This document shows positions 26,005 to 37,665 of a DNA stretch of 64,000 bases, in pieces; position 1 is the first letter of the stretch, and the number at the start of each line of letters is the position of its first letter. The notes below the pieces were generated by a model. The model saw only the letters and a program-made list of their open reading frames with translations, made no database searches and was not told the DNA's origin. This DNA is from Dactylellina haptotyla (Eukaryota; Ascomycota; Orbiliomycetes; Orbiliales; Orbiliaceae). A program made the position numbers and the translations under genes. Location of the stretch: the NCBI GenBank assembly GCA_031310005.1, contig CM062386.1, positions 868,001 through 932,000 on the forward strand, read 5' to 3'.

Positions 26005-26473
26005 CGTGATATCGAATATCGATCCCGTTAACGTTCCGTCGCCCTTCGAAGGTTAGTGATATAGCGGGCCAATTGACTGATGAGCTTTACTCCTGCGACA
26101 CCCTACCCAGACCACAGGCTTGCCCCGGCCGTCTTGAGGCGTTATCGGGACTGGAGGATGCTGATATCGGGACCGGCGTCGACGGGCCTGTTGTTGGAGA
26201 TTGGAAGGACTGAGGTTGACCGGAGCGAATTGGCGTCCGTCGTGCTGCAAAAATCACAGCGCTAGCCCGAAACCGGCTTAGCGGGCGATTGGCGGGCAAT
26301 GTGTTGCGGGCTGCCCCTCCCTCGAACTTTTGACTCAATTTGTGTTGGCAAAAAAAAATTATCGACGTCTGCCCCTCCTTCTCTTCTGTCCCTCCACTTC
26401 TCTTCTCTTCTCTTCCTCCCTCCTTCTCCCATCTGCCTCTTCTCGTAGCATCTTGCGATACCAAACAGCAAAT
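26005..26473. promoter_or_regulatory. bidirectional promoter region, uS9m / eEF1B-gamma
   Basis: These 469 nt lie between start codons of two divergent translation genes. The half next to eEF1B-gamma (about 26366-26440) is a long CT-rich tract with repeated TTCTC units, a common feature before strongly expressed fungal genes. No specific factor site is claimed. Confidence 0.5.
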
Positions 26474-28085
26474 ATGTCGTTCGGAACCCTCTACTCCAAC
26501 GCGGTATGTATATCTATCTCTCAATCGGTATCGTGAGTGTCTTGACGCTTATCAGGTTCTCGTCTTCGTCGTATAGGAAAACTCCCGCTCCGTTGGCATC
26601 TTGTCCATCGCCAAGGAGAACGGCCTCGACATCAAGCTCGAGGAGGTCTTCACTGGAGACAAGTTCCCAGCCGAACTTACCTCCAAGAGCCCACTGAAGA
26701 AGATCCCCTTCTTCGAGCAGGGCGACTTCCTCCTCACCGAGTCCCTTGCTATTGCTATCTACAGTAGGTCACAAAAAGTTTTTTTTTTTCTCTTCAGTCT
26801 CCCTGTCGACTCATACGAAAATTTATACCCCACCTGATACAATGATGACTTTCTTGTGTTTTTTTATACAGTTTATCCCTGTCTGAAAATATTACAATTC
26901 TTGTTGAGAACGTTACCTTCTGAGTATCATTTACTTAAAGAACTGCATCTCGATTTTTTCACATTATTATCTCTTGGAGAGTAGTCTGCTAACATCGAGA
27001 TACAGTCACCTCCCAGAATGAAAAAACCACCCTCCTCGGAAAGAGCAAGCAAGAGTAAGTTATATTCTCTTCTCTAACTTCCATCTTCTCACTTACTGAC
27101 GATTGCGCCTTTTGGTAGATATGCTCAAATCCTTAGATGGATGAGCTTTGGCACCAGCGAAGTCCTCAACTCTCTTGCTTCGTGGTTCCGTCCTCTCGTC
27201 GGAATGGATCCTTACAACAAGAAGAACGTTGATATTGCTCAGGCTACTGCTCTCGCTCAGATTGCTATGATCGATAGCCACCTGCTCACCCGCACCTACC
27301 TCGTCGGTGAGCGCATCAGCGCCGCTGACTTCTACCTTGCTGGCATTGTCTCCAAGGGATTCAAGAACCTCTTTGACGCCCCATTCCGCACAAAGTACCC
27401 CAACTTCTCTAGATGGTGGGCCACTATCGCCAACCACACTTCCTACGCTGGCAAGTTTGAGTTCATCGAGGAGGCCGTCAAGTACACCCCACCAGCCAAG
27501 GCTCCAAAGGCTGCCCCAGCACCAAAGGCCACCCCAGCTGCTAAGCCTAAGGCTGCCGAGCCAGATGAAGAAGAAGAGGACAAGCCAGCCCCCAAGCCAA
27601 AGCACCCTATTGAGGCTCTCGGCCGGGCCGAGCTGGTCCTCGACGACTGGAAGCGAAAGTATTCCAACAGTGATACCCGCTCTGAGGCTCTCCCCTGGTT
27701 CTGGGAACACTACAACGCCTCGGAGTGGTCTCTGTGGAAGGTTGACTACAAGTACAACGAAGAGCTGACACAGGTCTTCATGAGCTCCAACTTGATCGGA
27801 GGTTTCTTTGCCCGTCTCGAGGCTAGCCGAAAGTACATTTTCGGCTCGTGCTCCGTCTACGGCGAGAGTAACAACTCTATCATCAAGGGTGCTTTCTTCA
27901 TCCGTGGGCAGGACCACGTTGCTGCCTTTGATGTCGCTCCAGACTTCGACAGCTACGAATTCACCAAGCTCGATCCTACCAGTGAAGAGGATAAGGAGTT
28001 CATCGCCAGCATGTGGGCTTGGGATAAGCCAATCACCGTCAACGGCAAGGAATACCCCCACGCTGACGGAAAGGTCTTCAAGTAA
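26474..28085 (+). CDS. elongation factor 1-gamma (eEF1B-gamma)
   Basis: This is the gamma subunit of the eEF1B nucleotide-exchange complex, which recharges eEF1A with GTP in the cytosol. Four exons are joined: 26474-26503 (only 30 nt, MSFGTLYSNA), 26577-26763, 27006-27054 (49 nt) and 27119-28085. Phases close to give 410 residues. The N-terminal half is a GST-like fold: the thioredoxin-like part has PLKKIPFFEQGD and LTESLAIAIY, and the helical part has RISAADFYLAGIV. A Lys/Ala/Pro-rich linker with an EEEED run lies at about 225-255. The EF1G domain follows with LDDWKRKYSN, ALPWFWEHYN, GWSLWK-like SEWSLWKVDYKYN and the terminal GKVFK. Codon use looks strongly biased to C-ending codons, as expected for an abundant protein. 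The 242-nt intron 2 is longer than its neighbours. Confidence 0.96.
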
Positions 28086-28835
28086 ATACACCATTTTTTG
28101 AGGGATCTTTTAATACGGGCCTTTCTTCCGAATTTTTTTTTCGGAAATGAAATTGGCTCGGATGGTTTGCATTTGCTTCCTAGTTTAGATTGGGACACAT
28201 TGTAATGTTATACAAGATAGTGTTTTATTATAATAGGAATAAAAGAAATCATCTCACACAATAATTATTTCTGGTCACATCGTAAAATCATCGCAGTCGT
28301 AGTTATGTTGCTCGGAACAGGATAATATCACATAAGTCTGTTTTGTATTGGTATAAAAAGATATTTGTTTAAAGTCTAGGAGTAACATTCATTTAGTAGG
28401 CCCCGACTCCGCCATGTTTTTGGTATTTATATGTCTTGTATATTCGCTGTAGTAGTATTTTGTTGGGAGATATATGTCGTGAGAATATTCGTAAGAATTG
28501 ATTGAAAAACCTAGCTACGCCTACGCAAGAAGCTGAAAAGGTCGACAAGGGAAACACAAACATCAAAAAGGTAGGAGGAACGAAAATAAGCAAGCACCGG
28601 GGGTGGCCGCTGGAAAGCTAGAGGAACTTGGTGCCCGCATTGATTTCGAAAACCGGTGGGAGCTTAGAACCAGACCTGGCTGGGAGTCCGTCTTCACTGA
28701 AGGGGAACTGGCAAGCGGTAGTGTGGATTGGGGGAAGAATCTCGGGGGGGAAGATATACTAGGTAGGAGTATGTGGTGGCTGTGGCCCGGAGGGTAGTAT
28801 GTCTCAATGTACGAATTTATGTATTTTCAGTAGCT
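28086..28835. other. intergenic region between eEF1B-gamma and calcineurin B
   Basis: These 750 nt separate two convergent genes and should hold both 3' UTRs. It is AT-rich, with no gene seen. Confidence 0.5.
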
Positions 28836-29853
28836 CTAGATTGAATCCAAAGTCATGCTCATCGATACATCCTGTGGGGGCTTGTTAGATCCTGTTCAAC
28901 TGGGGGAATCGGTAGCAGACGAGGGTGCTTACGGTATTCTCGACCATCTTGGCGAATTCCTCGAAGCTGATCTTCCCGTCCTGGTCCTCATCGGCCTCCA
29001 TGATTGTTTTATCCACAATCTATCCAATGCGGTAGAAAATTAGTGACCCGCCTTCCAGTGGGATTTCGGCTACGTCCGAGGGTTTCTTCTAGGAGCGTAC
29101 CTGCTGTAGCTGGTGGTCTTTCAAATTGCTGCCAACCATCATCTTCAATACGATGAAGAGCTCTCCGTTCGAAATATAGCCGTCACGGTCGATATCGTAT
29201 ACTTTGAATGCGAACCGTAGCTTCTCTTCCTTGTTTCCTCTCGACGAGAATGCAGATAGACCGGAAACGAACTCTTTGAAATCGACATCACCACCCCCGT
29301 CTTCATCGAATATTGCGATCATTCTACTCCCTCTCCCACGTGGGCATGCCACATAACAGATCGTCAGTCGACAGAGAACTCGGGGAAGAATAGCTTGCTA
29401 GCTAACTAACCAGCTAGCTGGAGGGATAGGAGAGAGGGAAATGGATGATATACCGTGTTGCGAGAGGGTTGGAAGAGACCTGTGGGAGGGACAGAAATTC
29501 ATCTCGCTCTATGGTTCCCGAGTTGTCCTACAGTTGTCGATTCACGAGGTCCCCCTGATCAGTATTGTTACAATTTCCGCGGGCGACCAGAAGCTTCACT
29601 GGAGACGGGTGGGAGTCCTCAAATATCGTACTTTATCAAGTTTCACTGGGGGGGGAGCATCACATGTCAGCAAATGAGCGTATGGAGATGTAGGATGGAG
29701 CGGTGGCCGTGATGACGGGGAAAATGAGGGGCACAAAGGAGGGGAAGCGACGGCGGACGTACTGAACCTCTTTCTTAACCTGTCGACCTCGTCCCGGTCG
29801 AAGTTCGACCCGGACACGATACTGTCGAGCACCTGCGAGTTTGTGTTCCCCAT
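28836..29853 (-). CDS. calcineurin regulatory subunit B
   Basis: Calcineurin B is the Ca2+-binding regulatory subunit of the calcineurin phosphatase, which signals to Crz1 in fungal stress response and growth. Six exons are joined: 29763-29853, 29632-29645 (14 nt), 29454-29527, 29101-29323, 28933-29019 and 28836-28871. All phases agree and give 174 residues, the normal family length. The N-terminus MGNTNS fits N-myristoylation. Four EF-hand loops are present: [12 protein letters not shown] (split by intron 2), [24 protein letters not shown] and [12 protein letters not shown]. Typical linker sequence SNPLATRMIAIF and [15 protein letters not shown] spans the junctions, and the last exon encodes [11 protein letters not shown]. 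The 14-nt microexon encodes MKLDK with the last base of exon 1. It is head-to-head with dhr1. Confidence 0.96.
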
Positions 29854-30839
29854 TGTGGCGAGATGGCTCTAGGGGACGTGGAAGCGGGAGGGGGAATGTG
29901 GTGATGACGGTGGTTGTGGTTGTTGGTGGTGATGGGGGATGATGTGGTTGGTGCTGGTGGATGTAACGAAAAAAGGCGGCGTGCGGCTCAAAGACGGACG
30001 AGCGGTGGCACAACAACGGCAGGCGACCAGTCTACGGGCCAGGCGGCGAGAGGGCGGCGGGAACAGACTCCGAAGATGTTATCGAGGAGGCTACTGGGGC
30101 GGCTACAGGTCGCGATGTCTTGTTCTGAGGTCACTGGAGAGCTGCAGAAGCGGTCGTCGAGCTTAAGTTTTTTGGGTGCCGTCGTTTGACCAGCAGCCCG
30201 GCCAGCCAGCCAGCCAGCCAACGCCGCCAGCCAATCAGCCAATCCTAATTCCTCCACCACTCAACCTCCACCGGACCTCGACGTAATGGCCGGGCCTCGA
30301 AAATTAGGAGAGCGTCTCAGCAGGAACCCGCCCAGCCAGGACCTGCCGCCGCACCAGGTTCTCCGTCCGGCCTGCCATATGGTTGCTATATATAAATAAT
30401 GACGGCAGCTGGGGGGTGAACACTGGACTGATTACGGGGGCTGCAGGCTGGTAAGGTTGCTGGGACTGCTGGAGCTGCCCACGCCACGGAACCTCGCCCC
30501 AGAGACATCTATCTACATGTATGTGCAATACATGCAATACACCCAAATTCCTCCCTTGGGTATGTAGACGGAGCACTGCCATTACCCCGCTATGCACTCC
30601 GCCTGGACGCTGGCTGCCGGACATGTCTCAATCGGCCGTTGGTGGAGTGGCCTGTGCGGCAGGTCGCATCGGCCGCACAGAAACAAGCGAGCACTCGCGA
30701 CCACAAATTTTTTGTTTCGCGAAAACCTTCCATCCGTTTTTCATTCCTTCGACCTCATCGAGAACCGCATCTCAGCCACTCCACCACCAACCCTCTCGCC
30801 CTCCTGCCCCGGCTCACAGGCGGTCCACCGGCAGTCGCA
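29854..30839. promoter_or_regulatory. divergent upstream region of calcineurin B and dhr1
   Basis: These 986 nt lie between two start codons on opposite strands. A GGT/GTGATG-rich tract follows the calcineurin start side (29880-29960), and repeated CCAGCCAGC units lie at 30190-30235. No coding feature is recognised. Open frames here are shadows or low complexity. Confidence 0.45.
30192..30233. repeat. imperfect CCAG/CCAGCCAG tandem tract
   Basis: Several tandem CAGC and CAGCCAGC units lie in the divergent promoter region before dhr1. This is simple-sequence DNA. Confidence 0.55.
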
Positions 30840-33800
30840 ATGGGCAAGTTCGTACCCCGGGACCGGAAGCAACGGAATAAATCGCGGTCCAAAGATGCAA
30901 TCGCCACAACTACCAATGATATCGCATCGTCCGGCAACCCGAATGCCCTTGTCATCGTCCCACAGACACAGGAGGAGAAGGATGCGAAGGCAGCGCGGAA
31001 AGCACAATTGAAGGCGGAGCTGCGGGCTGCACAGACGTCCAAAATCACAAGCAAGAAGGCCAAACGGCTGGATAAATATATCGTACATCTACCCTACCCT
31101 GTCTACCTTCAATGCGACTCAATATAATAGCGAACCAATGCTAACCAAAAGTTTTCAACGGTCAATAGGATAACAAACTCAAAAAGGAAGAACGAGTCCG
31201 GCTAATCGAGAAACTAAAGGATGTCCAAACCGATACCAGTCTCCTCGTCAAGACCACCCAGCTCGGCGTGAAGAACGAGTCCGCACGAGACCAGTTGAAA
31301 CGGGCCATCAAAGAGGAACGGGCTGGCATAAACGTCGAACAGAACGCAGAGATCCTATACGAACAACGAGAGATCCCTTCAGAGCTGCCGGAGCCCCCGT
31401 TACCGTTAACTAAGAAGGCAACGGTACAGCTCGTACCTGCATCGGTTGTTCCCGTACCCAATGTTCCGGCTATCGAGGTCTCGACGGGTGTCGGAAGTGG
31501 ACTGAAACGGCCGCTGGAGGTGGACGAATTTGGATTACCTATTCTGAAGAAGATGAAGAGGAAACATAAACCTGATGTGGTTGCTGAGGATGAACATATG
31601 CATAATGGTCATGACGAAGCTATGGAAGAGACAGTAGAGGAAGGAGGAGCATGGGAGGGATTCAGCTCAGACGATGATGTGGACGAGGAGGAAGAATCTG
31701 AAGAATCAGACGATGAATCTTCCGGAACAGATGGCTCAGATGAGGACGATGACGATGATTCTGATGAGGAGGACGAAAACGAGGAAGAAACCAGTACCTC
31801 CGAAGAAGAGACAAAAACGAGCTGGCGCAAAACCGCGGGGAAATCAGTAAAAGCATCTGCGTTCAAAGCTTGGGCGACAGCAGAACGAAACAAGATTCTC
31901 GATGCATCAGATAAACAATCCACTAGCCTCGGTGCCGTCCCCGGAGAGGCAATGTCTTCGTTTCCTTCGGCCATCGCGTCGAACAAAGCTCTAAGCGGAT
32001 CCGGTAAAAACGATGAACCTCGCCACTCAACCCCCAAAAAGGTGGTGGACCAACTTCAACTCGCCAAAAAGCCTCTGGATATCCTATTGTCTGAATCGAC
32101 AGGTGGGAGAAAGTCACGCGTGGTATCGGTAACAAGGAAGGAGGAAATCCAAGCCCAAAGGCTTGAGCTTCCCATTGTTGGCGACGAACAGAGGATTATG
32201 GAGACAATTCACAACAATAATGTCACGATTCTATGTGGTGAGACCGGTAGCGGAAAGACTACGCAGGTTCCCCAATTCCTCTTCGAAGCGGGATACGGTG
32301 ACCCGAATAGCGACACTCCCGGTATGATTGGCGTCACACAGCCTCGAAGGGTGGCTGCGGTGACCATGGCCAAGAGAGTCGCAGAGGAGCTGGGCGAGCA
32401 TGCGGATAGAGTATCGTATCAGGTATATTTATACGTCTACGCTAAATAAACATCAAGAAAATAGTATTAATTATATGTTAGATTCGATTTGAGGGGACTG
32501 CCCATGACAAGACCGCCATCAAGTTTATGACTGATGGTGTTTTACTGAGAGAAATGTCAGAGGACTTCGCGCTGCGAAAGTATTCTGCTATTGTTATTGA
32601 CGAAGCTCACGAGCGAAGCATCAATACCGATATCTTGATTGGTGCCCTCAGTCGTATTGTGAAGCTACGTTTGGAACTGTCGCTGGAAGACAAGGCGGTC
32701 AAGCCCTTAAAGCTCATCGTCATGTCCGCTACCCTTAGAGTTACCGACTTCACGGAGAACACAAGATTGTTCCCATCCCCGCCTCCGGTGGTGGTATCTG
32801 AAGCTAGGCAGCATAAAGTAACGAATCGATTCTCACTGCGAACAAAATACGATTATCTTGATGAAGCGTACAAGAAGGTCTGCAAGATCCACCGACGGTT
32901 GCCCAAGGGTGGTATACTTGTGTTTTTAACGGGCAAACAAGATATCCACACACTGATGCAGAAACTTCGTCGAACTTTCCCCTTGAAAAATGGACGTCAG
33001 GTTAAGGAGGCAGAAGTCGGTGGTGCCGCAGTACAGATTTTAGCTAAAGATGCGGTCACAGAAACTGAAGAAGTTGAGTTTGGTGGACAGGACAAATTTG
33101 ACCTAGACGAAGCTGAAGAGAATGAAGAAAGTGGGCAAGACTCAGAAATGGAGGACGATTACTATGCTGTTGAGGATACAACGGACGATCTCATTGTGCT
33201 TCCCCTCTACTCGCTTCTTCCCACATCCGAGCAAATGAAAATCTGGGCACCCCTCAAGCCAAACCAGCGGCTCTGTGTCCTCGCCACCAACGTTGCAGAA
33301 ACCAGTTTGACAATCCCTGGGATCAGCTACGTTGTCGATAGCGGGAGGGTCAAAAACAGGAATTTTGATGTTACAACAGGGGTTCAGAGCTTCGACGTCG
33401 AGTGGGTCAGCAAAGCCAGCGCTTCCCAGAGGTCTGGTCGTGCTGGTCGTACAGGACCAGGTCAATGCTACAGGCTATACTCCTCGGCAGTGTTCGAGCG
33501 AGATTTCGATCAGTTCGCTAAACCTGAGATATTGCGCATGCCGATTGAAGGCGTGGTCCTCCAAATGAAAGCCATGGGCATAGACACCGTTGTCAATTTC
33601 CCGTTCCCTACACCTCCTAACCGTGACGAGATCAGGAAAGCGGAGAAGGTATGTAATTTATCCAATCGTCACTACAAAAACGCATATCCTGACTAATTAT
33701 TTTTGTCTTCACGTGCAGCTGTTAGGATACCTTGGTGCGCTAGACTCGAACAATCATATCACGAGTCTTGGCCAAACGATGAATTACTTCCCCGTGGCGC

Positions 33801-35026
33801 CCAGGTTCGGTAGAATCCTGGCTGTCGGTCACCAATACGGATGCATGCCTTACGTTATTACTCTCGTCGCGGCCTTGTCCGTAGGCGAGCTGTTCGTTCC
33901 TGAAAATCAGTTAGACTTCAGCCTTGCGGATAGCGAAGACGAGGACAACGTAGGCGAGGGTGATCAGCTCGCGCCGGACTTTGCAGAGAAGATTGCCCAG
34001 GACAGACGGGCGGCGCAGAGGAAAGCATACAATGCAGCACAGCGGTCCTTCGCCATGCTGGATACCAAGAGCGACGCACTCAAGCTGCTCACCGTGGTTT
34101 GTGCGTATGAATATGAAACAAGACAAGCAGATTTCTGCAAAGAAAAATTTGTCCGTGCTAAGGCCATGCAGGAGGTTCGCAAGCTTCGACAGCAGCTGAC
34201 CAATATTGTTCGATCTCAGTTTACCGATGCTATTGGTCAGTTCGAGGTTAAGCTGCAGCCTCCAAAAGATCTGCAGGTGTGTTAAATCCCTTTTTTGGAT
34301 TCTATTAATGTCTTTTTTCTCTCTTCATGCGTGTGTGTGTCCAGTCTATATCGAAAGTGGTCTAGACTGCTTGGAGTTTTGGGCTACGTAAAAATCTTTT
34401 TTCTCTTTTATCATGTTATCGAGAAGATTGGGCTAACATAGGCGAGCGTGGGGATACTATAGGTGAGAGCTTTGCAGCAAATCATATCGACGGGATTTAT
34501 GGACCAGATTGCCATCCGTGGTGATCTCCTGCCGGATTCGCCAATTAAGTCCAACTTCAAAAAAGTGGCGGACGTACCGTACTTTACCCTGTTCGCATCC
34601 TCCACGGCCAGACTGGATGCGAAGCTGGAGAATCTAGACGAGGTAGCGGTGTTCATCCACCCGTCGTCGATACTTGTCGAACTGCACCAGAATAAAAAAT
34701 TCTTCCCAGAGTTCGTCGTGTACAGCGAGATGCACCGCGCAGCCACGAGCGGTAAGGTCAGGATTAGGCCGCTGACGGCGCTCACCGGCCAGCAGCTATC
34801 CAACCTGGCGAAAAGCAGTCCGCTACTCACGTTTTCAAAGCCGCTGGATAAGCCGGCGCCGATTGTTAAAATTGACGATGAAACAGGAGGCATCACACGT
34901 GAGTGTTATGTGATACCCCGGTTCGGAGCCGCAGTGGGAAGAGCAGAGCAAGGGTGGACGCTGCCAGCCAGAAAGGTAATGCAGAAAAAAGCGCCGGGGA
35001 GTGCCGTGTGGACGACGGACTGGTAA
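30840..35026 (+). CDS. ecm16: DEAH-box RNA helicase Dhr1/Ecm16 (DHX37 ortholog)
   Basis: Dhr1 is the nucleolar DEAH helicase that removes U3 snoRNA from the pre-18S rRNA in the SSU processome. Five exons are joined in phase: 30840-31082, 31169-32422, 32482-33648, 33719-34276 and 34463-35026, giving 1261 residues, matching the yeast size. The N-terminus MGKFVPRDRKQRNKSR is basic. A long Asp/Glu/Ser run lies at about 240-300. Helicase motifs are GETGSGKTTQVPQ (about 437), DEAH (about 540), SAT (about 581), the TNVAETSLTIPG motif V region, and QRSGRAGRTGPG motif VI (about 815). An acidic insertion (DEAEENEESGQDSEMEDDYY) sits between the RecA2 strands, as known for this family. The winged-helix, ratchet and OB parts follow. 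Exon junctions fall inside conserved sequence (VSYQ-IRFEGT; REIRKAEK-LLGYLGALD). The third-exon end is clear. Confidence 0.96.
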
Positions 35027-37665
35027 TTATTCAAAAAAAAAGGATGTGATGAGCACCGGGGAAGAGGGGTGTAACTGGGGATAGCGAAGAGCGAGGTGGT
35101 GTGGGAAGAAGTTTAGGAAGCGAGGTGGTGAGGGGTTAGCTAGCGGAGATGGCTAAACGGTTTCGGCCGTGGCTTTTTCTTCTGTTAATTGACGACCTTG
35201 CATAGCTGCAGCAGATGCATGGCTGCAGACGATTGTGTGCTGGCATGGGTGCTGGCGGCGGCGGCGGTCTATCGATCAATTGGAGACATATAGAGATAGG
35301 CCCGTACGCGTCGGTGTCCTCCCGCCGACTCGTTGTTTTCTCGGCCCAGGCTAGTCAATCGTAATGACGTTTGCGATCAAGGCCAGCTATCGAGGATCAA
35401 GGGCCCATCGGAAGCAAATCTCACTTTTTGCGAGAAATAGGCTGTTTTTTTGTCAGCTCGACGGGGTCCCAATTGTATATATTTTATTCGTTTGAGGGAG
35501 CAAGGAGAAACCTGTGTATATACGCACATATGGAGCGGTGGGTGGTGTCGATAATTGTATTAATGTATGGGTCTAGAGCTAATTCCGTAGGAACTACCAT
35601 CCGGATTTGCGAATGTACGCCCCCATGCAAGGTTAACATTTGTACATACAGGAAGACAGGCAGATGTGTGTGTTTAAGCACTTCCGTCTATTTGAGCCCC
35701 TTGCCAACATACTATAATAAGCGGATGCTATTAATCTACAGCTCTCTATTTTTCGCTTTTTCGTTCCTGACTGTTCCGCTGGGTGGCAGGGCTTACGATT
35801 TACCGCGAGTTCGAATTAAATTATATGGCATCATAATGTGTTTTGGGGCGTCCAGGTAGTTTTTTTTTCAAGCGGAGCTAGGGATCAATGAAAAATCCAA
35901 CGATGCCTAGTTCCGTCTGAAGTTTCACAAAAGGAAATTAGTAAAGGAAAACCGTCCCGTTTTTTGCATACGTAGTATATATTTGGCTGGTAAACTAGGC
36001 TGGTGGGCGCGCAAGAAAGCCACGATTTGCTAAACTCCGGGGTTATATGCAGTGAACAGGCTATTAGGAAACTTATATCTGACAGGTAAGTTAGCTGGGT
36101 ACTCCACAAATCCAACAGCCCCAAAAAAACTTATTTTGACAACGGGCCCGGAAGGGGGAAAAATGAATATTACCCCCCACTAAAGAAAACTCTGAAAGGT
36201 CAGCTGGTCTCGTGCGCCTGATACTCTACGGTATTTATTTTATTTTTATTTTATTTTTCTGGGTCGGTTTTGGTGTGTTTTCTCCCTTTGGTGAGTAGTT
36301 AATTTAGGCACCTTGTTTCGACGTTTTTCGCTTCTGCAAATTTGCCTGGTTGTGGGTTGTGGGTTGTCGGATATGTTGGAGATGTGGTCCGGAATATTTA
36401 CTATATCGAAAACGGGAGGGGACAAGGGGTTTGATATGTGGTATTTTGGTGCGAACAACGCAAAATCCCCCTGAACTCTAGCGTTGTGATCTCATCGATC
36501 GTGATGTTGATTGTGCATGGGGTAGTTAAACGTTCCACGATCGCATGTGAATCAGCGAGTGAGACAGTCCCATCGCGAGATCGGGTTCTGGTCCTCCCAC
36601 TCTGCATCTTGCTTATCGGTTTTGGTTTGGATAATTATGGGGCATCGGACCTACAGGAATACTAGCCATGCAGATCAACTTCTGCAATTGTCCTAATTAA
36701 TGCCGCCCGTTCAAAGCCGAACGACTAAAACAAGAAACAGTCGGTTCCAGCAAGTTAGCTAAGACAGAAACCCCGCGTAACCAAGAACGCAAAACCAAAA
36801 AACTATATGTACTTCGGGCCTTGTTTCGGTTCTCGGTATCCTTAATCTGTACGTTACCCAAAGGAAAAAGGAAAAGGCGAACGGTAAAAAGGCACAAGCA
36901 GGAGCTTTGACCCCCTCGGTGTGCTTTTGTTTTCACACCTGTCCGCTTCATTCAAGGCGATGCACGTGCGCAAAAACTGGGTCATGGTGTGTCTCCGTAA
37001 ATCAATTGCCCCATGGATTCGATGCTGGATGTCGATGCAAGTGGGTGTCACAATATATTATCTCTTTGAACTCCCATAGGCTGCCAGTACGTATGTCTAA
37101 TGAAGTGGGCCTTTTGAGTACGTGATCGGGTCAGGCCGGGAGCGGGATAAGCGGTTGTGGCGTGTCATTTTGGACAGGAAAAAGAGGGGTATATGTGTGG
37201 CAGATGGATTATGGTTCTAGTCTTGGAAGGGAAGCAGTTTTAGAGGAGGATATATTTGTTATTAGCATTTAATTTAGTAATGATAAGTATGGTTGGTTGC
37301 ATGCTTTGTAGGTGTGTGCGTGTGAAATCGGTGATGTGAAGAATAAGAAACCATTGATACTCCAAGCCGTGTATTCCCAGCATCCAGGCGCTAAAAAAGA
37401 TGGGGTTGTCTAAAAATCATGGAAAAAGGAAAATTAGGAAAGGATGGTTGATGGTTATGCATGGAATCCAAATATGCCGCCCTGTACATAGGAAAATCGT
37501 CTTCATACTAGATGGAAGGAATGGTGTGAACAAAAGAAATTCGTGTAGACAGAATAGTGTTCCGAGAAACTTTTTCATGATATGCTTAGTAGAAAGGAAA
37601 AGAAAGAGAAAGGATATGTACAGAAAATGTCTGGAAAATAAAAACATTAGGGAATCTTGGGATTT
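35027..37665. other. 2.6 kb intergenic region between two convergent genes
   Basis: No gene, RNA or transposon was recognised. It contains an imperfect TTTTA array (about 36232-36260). Open frames such as 35371-35859 lack any family signature. Confidence 0.45.
36232..36260. repeat. imperfect TTTTA tandem tract
   Basis: About five TATTT/TTTTA units occur in a row in non-coding DNA. Confidence 0.6.

Noticed and set aside
35371-35859. 162-codon plus-strand open frame
   Set aside because: No family resemblance, and it lies in AT-rich DNA downstream of dhr1.
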